Shown: piece by piece, positions 59,139 through 64,000 of the stretch
Layout of the letters: each line of letters begins with the position of its first letter
Position numbering within the stretch: the stretch's first letter is position 1
Source of the DNA: Pseudomonadota bacterium
GTDB lineage: Bacteria; Pseudomonadota; Gammaproteobacteria; Steroidobacterales; Steroidobacteraceae
Length of the DNA stretch: 64,000 bases
Direction of reading: 5' to 3'
Assembly: GCA_023391815.1 (NCBI GenBank)
Contig: JAEWAF010000136.1
Location: 111,264-175,263 of the forward strand
Translations under genes and position numbers: made by a program
The notes under the pieces: model-generated
Database searches by the model: none
What the model saw: the letters and a program-made list of their open reading frames with translations, nothing else
What the model was told of the DNA's origin: nothing

Positions 59139-61388
59139 ATGTGGCGATCCGTGGTCATGGCTGCGGCATTGATGCCTGCCATTGCGACGGCGGCGTCAGC
59201 CGACATCGACGGGGTTTGGCAACGGGCGGGCGCGGCGGCGCTCGTGGCAGTCGAACAGGAGCAGTCGGCTCGCAATATTCCGTCGATCGCGGTCGGTATC
59301 GTTACGCGCGAGGGGTTGGTCTGGTCAGGCAGTGCCGGGCACGCCGATGCCGAGGGCAAGCGGCCAGTCGATGCGAACACCCTCTATCGAATCGGGGGAG
59401 TGACCCAGGCGTTCACCGCCGAGTTGGTGCGATCGTTGGCCACGAGCGGCAAGTTGGAGCTCGATGCGCCCGTGACTCGCTATCTGCCTTCATTCCAGCC
59501 TCGCAATCCTTTCGGCGGCGAGATCACCGTCCGGCACCTGCTCGAGCATCGAAGCGGTCTCGTGCGCATGCCGCCCAGAGGACACCATGCCGATCTGGAA
59601 AGCGCGACGCTGGCCGAGACGGTCACGAGCTTGAACGCGACGGCGCTGGTGTCGCAGCCCGGGGCAGCACTCAAGTATTCCGATGCGGGCTACGCCGTCC
59701 TCGCTCATCTGGCTGAGGTAGTCGGCGGCAAGCCGTTTGAGCAACTGCTTGCGGAAACGGTCTTCGCCCCGCGTTCCATGATGCAGACATCGATGCGGGC
59801 AGATAAGAAGTCACTGAGCTACGCCACGATGGCCCCGTTCGACGGCGAGCGATTCGCGCCGACCGTGTTCGACGCCGGTGTCGCGGCGTCCATGGGTGCA
59901 CAGTCCAACATCAAAGACCTGGCGCGATTCGCGCAGGACCTGCTCGCCCGCGAGGGCACTTCGATCAGCGGAGAGCGGGGCACATTGGATCGCCACGATG
60001 TCGTATCGTTGAACGGCGCGGTCTACGGCTACACCACCGACCTTTCAATCTTCCCCGCCGATGGATTCGCGGTCATCACGTTGATGGCCATCGATAGCGC
60101 GCAGTCGGTCGTCAAACGTTTGCGCGATTCCACCGCCCGGCAGGTCATAGCGGCACGAACAAAGCAACGTCGACCCGCAATCGAGTCGAATAACAAGATC
60201 GCAGTCGGTCTCGCACATCGATTGCAGGGCCATTACAGCGACGGCACTCACAGCCTCGACGTTCGCATCGTCGATCAACGGCTGTTCCTGGAAGGGCCGG
60301 AAGTGGCGGGCGAGTTACGTCAGCGCGGCGGCCGTCTCGTTCTCGACGACCTCGCTGTGTCCGGCGACGAGTTGCAGTTCGACGAGAAAGCTCGCTCGAT
60401 CCGCTTTCGCGGAGCCACTTATCAGCGCACGAATTGGGAACGGCCGCCCGAGCCCGGTGCCGACATCGCCACTCTCGTAGGCGAGTACGGATGGCCTCAC
60501 AACATCCTGCGCGTTTACGAGCGCGACGGCGAGGTTTACGCGCGAGTCGAATGGTCTCAGCACTACAAGCTCGAACCGGCAGGGAAGGATGCTTATCGGT
60601 TCTCGGCCGCGGGCTTGTATGCGAATGAAGAGCTGCGCTTCATTCGCGATGAGCGAGGCATCGGCGCGGCCGCGAATCTAAGTGGGGTTGTGATGCCACG
60701 TCGCGATCTCGGCGCCGAGACGGAAGTTCGTAGTCGTGCGAACGCGCCATTTATATCGGGGCTGTTGGCAGGGGCGCGCAAGATGTCGCCGCCGACGCAA
60801 TCGGGTCGGCTGCGTAAGCCCGACCTGGTCGAGGTCAACAAGCTGGAGCCGAGCACGAAGCTCGATGTGCGTTACGCGACGACGGACAACTTCATGGGCG
60901 CGCCGTTCTACGACTCGCCGCGTTTCTTCATGCAACGTCCAGCGGCGAACGGATTGATCCGCGCCCATCGGAAACTCGCCGAGCAAGGGTTCGGCATCGT
61001 TCTGATCGACGGTTATCGGCCGTGGTACGCGACTCGGATGTTCTGGGACGCCGTACCGCCGGAAAGCCGTCCATTCGTGGCGGACCCGTCGCAGGGTTCG
61101 CGACACAATCGGGGATGCGCGGCGGATATCAGCATGTTCGAGCTCGCGACCGGCAAGATCGTCGAGATGGCGGGCCGCTACGACGAGCCGTCGGCGCGCT
61201 CGTCGCCGTTATATGTGGGCGGCACCTCGATTCAGCGCTGGCGTCGTGACTTGCTCAAGAACGCCATGGAGGCCGAAGGCTTCGATGTCTACGTCAACGA
61301 GTGGTGGCACTTCGACTATGGCGAGTGGCGCAACTATCCGGTCATGAACTTCGGTTTCAGCGAGCTCGGCGGCGCCGAGACTCGCTGA
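59139..61388 (+). CDS. Fusion: inactive serine beta-lactamase-like domain plus VanX-like D-Ala-D-Ala dipeptidase
   Basis: A 749-residue exported protein (signal MWRSVVMAAALMPAIATAASAD). Residues about 30-350 are a class C beta-lactamase/penicillin-binding-like domain (VDANTLYRIGGVTQAFTAELV, LELDAPVTRYLPSF, ITVRHLLEHRSGL). The catalytic S-x-x-K is replaced by Gly-87-V-T-Gln-90, and YxN reads Y180-S-D. A linker beta-domain (about 360-570) follows. Residues about 575-749 form a VanX/DdpX dipeptidase with zinc ligands and catalytic residues intact: SRHNRGCAADIS (His-656, Asp-663), DGYRPW, and EWWHFDY (Glu-721, His-724). The protein should cut D-Ala-D-Ala dipeptides in the periplasm, perhaps guided by the dead domain. 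Confidence 0.9.
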   Translation: MWRSVVMAAALMPAIATAASADIDGVWQRAGAAALVAVEQEQSARNIPSIAVGIVTREGLVWSGSAGHADAEGKRPVDANTLYRIGGVTQAFTAELVRSLATSGKLELDAPVTRYLPSFQPRNPFGGEITVRHLLEHRSGLVRMPPRGHHADLESATLAETVTSLNATALVSQPGAALKYSDAGYAVLAHLAEVVGGKPFEQLLAETVFAPRSMMQTSMRADKKSLSYATMAPFDGERFAPTVFDAGVAASMGAQSNIKDLARFAQDLLAREGTSISGERGTLDRHDVVSLNGAVYGYTTDLSIFPADGFAVITLMAIDSAQSVVKRLRDSTARQVIAARTKQRRPAIESNNKIAVGLAHRLQGHYSDGTHSLDVRIVDQRLFLEGPEVAGELRQRGGRLVLDDLAVSGDELQFDEKARSIRFRGATYQRTNWERPPEPGADIATLVGEYGWPHNILRVYERDGEVYARVEWSQHYKLEPAGKDAYRFSAAGLYANEELRFIRDERGIGAAANLSGVVMPRRDLGAETEVRSRANAPFISGLLAGARKMSPPTQSGRLRKPDLVEVNKLEPSTKLDVRYATTDNFMGAPFYDSPRFFMQRPAANGLIRAHRKLAEQGFGIVLIDGYRPWYATRMFWDAVPPESRPFVADPSQGSRHNRGCAADISMFELATGKIVEMAGRYDEPSARSSPLYVGGTSIQRWRRDLLKNAMEAEGFDVYVNEWWHFDYGEWRNYPVMNFGFSELGGAETR

Positions 61389-61401
61389 GTCCGAAGTCAG
61401 C

Positions 61402-62853
61402 TCATCGATCGAACGGCACCGGCGCGAGCCGGCCGAAATCGCCTTGTTTGGTCGCGGCCAGATAGGCCACGACCGCATAAGCCGCGACGCTCTGGTCGAG
61501 CACTTTGGCATCGACCTTCGCGAGCGTGTCGTTCATCGTGTGGTGCACGTCGAAATACAAACTCGCATCGAGCACTGGGTCCAGCACCGGCACACCGAGT
61601 GCGCGCAGCGGGCCAACGTCGGCGCCGCCCGAAGCAGTATTGGTGCCGCCTTCGACAGGCACAGGCAACGCTTGCAACTGTGCGCGCATTTTCTCGATCG
61701 CACCGAGCGATTCGGGCGCGACTTGAGTTTCGAGCCGGATGACGGGGCCGATGCCGGTATCGGCTTCCATCGCCAGCACGTGTTTCGCCTGTTCGTCGCC
61801 GATCAGTCGCGCATATTCCTTCGCGCCCGACAGGCCGAACTCCTCGTTGGCGAATAGCACCACGCGAATCGTGCGCGAGGGCTTGCGATCCAGCCGTGAG
61901 ATCAACCGAGCGGCCTCGACGACGATGGCCACGCCCGCGCCGTCATCCAACGCGCCTTGGCCCAAGTCCCACGAATCCAGATGCGCGCCGAGCAGAACGA
62001 TTTCGCCGGCGCGATCGGTGCCGGGAATTTCGCCGATCACGTTCGCCGACCAGGCGGGCGGCATTTCCCGAGCCGTGGATTTCACTCGCAGTCGGGTCTG
62101 CTTGTTTGTTTTGAGTTGACGCGACAAGGTATCGGCGTCGGGGTTCGACAATGAGAACGCCGGGATGCGAGGCGCATTGACGTCGTACATCATGCGACCG
62201 GTGTGAGCGAAACGTTCGTCCGAAGTGCCGACTGAGCGGATCACCAGCGCCACCGCGCCGAGATTGGCGGCCACGCTCGCGCCCTGCACGCGATTCTTGA
62301 CGGTCGTGCCGTAAGAGGAGCCGTCTTTGGTTCGCTCCATGCGCTGGTTGATGAAGACGATCTTGTTCTTGATGTCGCCGGCCTGCATCGCCTTGAGCGC
62401 GTCCAGCGAGGCCACTTCGACGACCTGCGCTTCGATGCCTTCTTCGCCGGTACCGATGCTGCCGCCCAAAGTGGCAGCGACCAGGGTCTGGGAGGCGGGG
62501 CCGAGCATCGTGACTTCGGTGGTGCCGCGGATCCAGCGGGGCACGAGCACATCCTGGGTCCGCACGCCGGTGAAGCCTAATTTGCCGAGTCGATTCATCG
62601 CCCAGCGCACCGCCGCCTCATCGCCCGGGGAGCCGGCGAGTCGAGGGCCGACCTCCGTGACCAGCGAGCTGACGTGATCGAACGCCGAAGTGCCTTTGAG
62701 AGCGCGGTCGCGCAGGGCGGCAGCCGTTGCCAGGTCAGCGTCGGTCCAATCGGTCACCGGTACGTTCTGGGCCCGGGCCGGGGCCGCCAGCTGAACGGCC
62801 AGGACCGCGCATAGCGCCAGAATTCTGGCGGGTCGGGGAACCATGTCGAGCAT
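61402..62853 (-). CDS. Exported M28-family zinc aminopeptidase
   Basis: A 483-residue protein with signal peptide (MLDMVPRPARILALCAVLAVQLAAPARAQ), a PA domain insert (about 130-260) and the M28 catalytic core: LLGAHLDSWDLGQGALDDGAG (His, Asp bridging ligand), NEEFGLSGAKEY (catalytic Glu pair), MEADTGIG and the last ligand in YFDVHHTMNDT. This set matches PA-domain Zn carboxypeptidase/aminopeptidases such as those of Caulobacter-like bacteria. ATG 62853 has AAGGAG five bases upstream. Convergent with the VanX-fusion gene, 13 bases away. Confidence 0.92.
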   Translation of the reverse strand: MLDMVPRPARILALCAVLAVQLAAPARAQNVPVTDWTDADLATAAALRDRALKGTSAFDHVSSLVTEVGPRLAGSPGDEAAVRWAMNRLGKLGFTGVRTQDVLVPRWIRGTTEVTMLGPASQTLVAATLGGSIGTGEEGIEAQVVEVASLDALKAMQAGDIKNKIVFINQRMERTKDGSSYGTTVKNRVQGASVAANLGAVALVIRSVGTSDERFAHTGRMMYDVNAPRIPAFSLSNPDADTLSRQLKTNKQTRLRVKSTAREMPPAWSANVIGEIPGTDRAGEIVLLGAHLDSWDLGQGALDDGAGVAIVVEAARLISRLDRKPSRTIRVVLFANEEFGLSGAKEYARLIGDEQAKHVLAMEADTGIGPVIRLETQVAPESLGAIEKMRAQLQALPVPVEGGTNTASGGADVGPLRALGVPVLDPVLDASLYFDVHHTMNDTLAKVDAKVLDQSVAAYAVVAYLAATKQGDFGRLAPVPFDR

Positions 62854-62914
62854 CCGGACTCCTTGTTTCATCCCGCGGGGTCACCTATATGGTGGATCCA
62901 GCAGGGTTATGTAG

Positions 62915-62935
62915 CGTTGTCGTATATACTGCCGC
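62915..62935 (+). promoter_or_regulatory. Possible -10 element for the cyclase gene
   Basis: TATACT within GTATATACTGCC is a good sigma-70-like -10. The -35 is not clear. If used, transcription would start near 62937 and the frame upstream of that point cannot be translated, which supports a cyclase start near 63040. Confidence 0.35.
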
Positions 62936-63039
62936 CCGTGCCCGGCCGTTCGGGTACAGGCCGGGAACCTCAAGCGGAGCAGCAAGGATACCAATGGGCC
63001 GGCAACGAGGCGGGAGTTGACGATGAGCGCCAAGGGGTC

Positions 63040-63954
63040 ATGGGAAAGGACATCGAACTAGCCATCCTGTTTGCCGACGTGGTCGGCAGCACGCGAATCT
63101 ATGAAGTCATGGGCGACCTGCGCGCTCGTGACATGGTGTTGACCTGCGTGGAGATCATGCGGGCCGCCACCGAACAGAATCATGGCACCGTCATCAAGAC
63201 CATCGGCGACGAGATCATGGCCACGTTCCCGACCGCGAACGATGCCATCAACGCCGGCAGCCGCATGCAGCACGACATCCGCATCCACGCGGAGCTGAAG
63301 GTCGAAGGCCAGCCCATCGCCATCCGCATCGGCGGTCACTTCGGCCCGGTGGTGCTCGAGAACCGCGATATCTTCGGCGCCGCCGTCCACACCGCGAATC
63401 GCATGACCAGCCAGGCCAAAGCCGGCCAGATCATGGTCACCAGCGCCATGGTCGAGCGGCTCGCGCCCGAATGGCAGTCGGCCGTGCGCCAGATCGACGT
63501 GGCCACGCTCAAGGGCAAGACCAGCGAAGACGAATTGTTCGAGGTGCTGTGGCAGAAGGAAGATGCCACCAGCATGTTGCCCGCGATCGCGCTCGGCGCC
63601 ACCGCCGCGAGTCGGGATAAGCAGCGGGCGCGTCGCTTGCGGTTGCGGTTCCAGGGGCAGGAGATCGTCGTCGACGAGAACCGCGCGAACATCGCCATCG
63701 GCCGCGCGGAAGAGAACGACATCATCGTCAAGGGCAATCTGATCTCACGCCTGCACGCGAAGATCGAGTTCGTTCGCAATAAATTTCAGCTGATCGATCA
63801 AAGCACCAACGGCACGTTCGTCACCACGCGCGAAGGAGAAGAAGCCTTCGTTCGGCGGGATTCGATGCAGCTGAAAGGCGAGGGCTTGATCGGCTTCGGC
63901 CGCGTGCCCGAGAACAACTCCTCGCTGACGGTCAGATACGTCTGCGAGGAGTAG
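63040..63954 (+). CDS. Class III adenylate/guanylate cyclase fused to an FHA domain
   Basis: From ATG 63040 the product has 304 residues. The cyclase homology domain (about 5-175) has metal-binding Asp in ILFADVVGST, TIGDEIMATF with the second Asp, and FGAAVHTANRMTSQAKAGQI. A C-terminal FHA domain (about 205-300) has IAIGRAEENDIIV, SRLHAKIE and TNGTFV, the phosphothreonine-binding set. So cyclic nucleotide synthesis is tied to Ser/Thr phosphorylation. The cytoplasmic protein lacks membrane segments. The ATG has only two bases between AAGGGG and itself. An ATG at 63023 has a better site but is out of frame. Confidence 0.9.
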   Translation: MGKDIELAILFADVVGSTRIYEVMGDLRARDMVLTCVEIMRAATEQNHGTVIKTIGDEIMATFPTANDAINAGSRMQHDIRIHAELKVEGQPIAIRIGGHFGPVVLENRDIFGAAVHTANRMTSQAKAGQIMVTSAMVERLAPEWQSAVRQIDVATLKGKTSEDELFEVLWQKEDATSMLPAIALGATAASRDKQRARRLRLRFQGQEIVVDENRANIAIGRAEENDIIVKGNLISRLHAKIEFVRNKFQLIDQSTNGTFVTTREGEEAFVRRDSMQLKGEGLIGFGRVPENNSSLTVRYVCEE

Positions 63955-64000
63955 CGAGTCCAACCGACAGCATGCGGATTTACAGTCCGCTGCTCTAACG
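63955..64000 (-). tRNA. Partial tRNA-like sequence with GTA (Tyr) anticodon, cut by window end
   Basis: Read on the minus strand, GTTAGAGCAGCGGA begins as a D-arm 3' side. A five-base anticodon stem GCGGA/TCCGC encloses loop CTGTAAA, giving anticodon GTA. Then come a short variable arm and GTCGGTTGGACTC, which looks like a T-arm with one changed base (TTGGACT instead of TTCGACT). The 3' half of the T-stem does not pair with what follows, because the cyclase gene ends there. The 5' part lies outside the window. It may be a remnant left by integration or deletion, or coincidence. Confidence 0.35.

Noticed and set aside
1..64000. CRISPR arrays, insertion sequences and rRNA genes
   Set aside because: No regularly spaced direct repeats, no transposase motifs and no rRNA-like blocks were seen on either strand; the only mobile-element trace is the broken integrase.

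Overview
The window is high-GC DNA (roughly 60% by eye) from a Gram-negative bacterium. It carries TonB-dependent receptors, a type V autotransporter, an OprB-type porin, outer-membrane beta-barrels, lipoproteins and a MacAB-type pump. The set (many TonB receptors, FixL-like PAS kinases, crotonases, SDRs, alpha/beta hydrolases) resembles environmental gammaproteobacteria such as Steroidobacteraceae. That placement is inference from gene style only; no rRNA marker is present.

Layout. 0-2.5 kb: a lipoprotein and a small membrane protein on the minus strand. 2.5-7.65 kb: a plus-strand cluster of HlyD/MacA-like adaptor, MacB-type ATPase and two FtsX-like permeases, followed by an 80-residue Sec-exported peptide made of six nine-residue FDWGRA-type repeats and a strong terminator. 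7.7-9 kb: an EF-hand protein and the 3' remnant of a TonB receptor. 9.3-15 kb: a 1244-residue autotransporter and a quinoprotein dehydrogenase. 15.4-16.7 kb: a conserved hypothetical and a frameshifted, truncated tyrosine integrase, the scar of a mobile element. 17.3-53.9 kb: an accessory region of detoxification and uptake genes mixed with six histidine kinases and two response regulators. 54-57.6 kb: a propeller-sensor kinase. 58-64 kb: DusA, a dead beta-lactamase domain fused to a VanX-like dipeptidase, an M28 peptidase, an adenylate cyclase-FHA protein, and a tRNA-like fragment cut by the window end.

The two most interesting items are these. (1) Reading the intergenic regions from 17.3 to 53.8 kb shows about nineteen copies of one imperfect palindrome, consensus GATACCWTSGTGTMATCGC. 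Most lie 50-72 bases upstream of a start codon, and in most cases the ATCGC end faces the gene. No good copy was noticed outside this region. The only DNA-binding response regulator here is FixJ-type (24.8 kb), and six kinases with nearly identical H-boxes surround it. The palindrome resembles the ACC-AT-GGT core bound by the FixJ-type regulators StyR and TodT. The inferred picture is one dispersed regulon of TonB receptors, a porin, crotonases, SDRs, VOC proteins, RidA, isochorismatase, hydrolases, Dps, FMN reductase, DJ-1, a lactonase-like enzyme and the kinases themselves, all under a many-kinase, one-regulator circuit. (2) The repeat peptide behind the MacAB-like pump looks like an exported peptide of an undescribed type: a Sec signal would carry it to the periplasm, from which MacAB-type pumps are known to export peptides.

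All calls rest on reading translations, motifs and spacing; no database search was possible.
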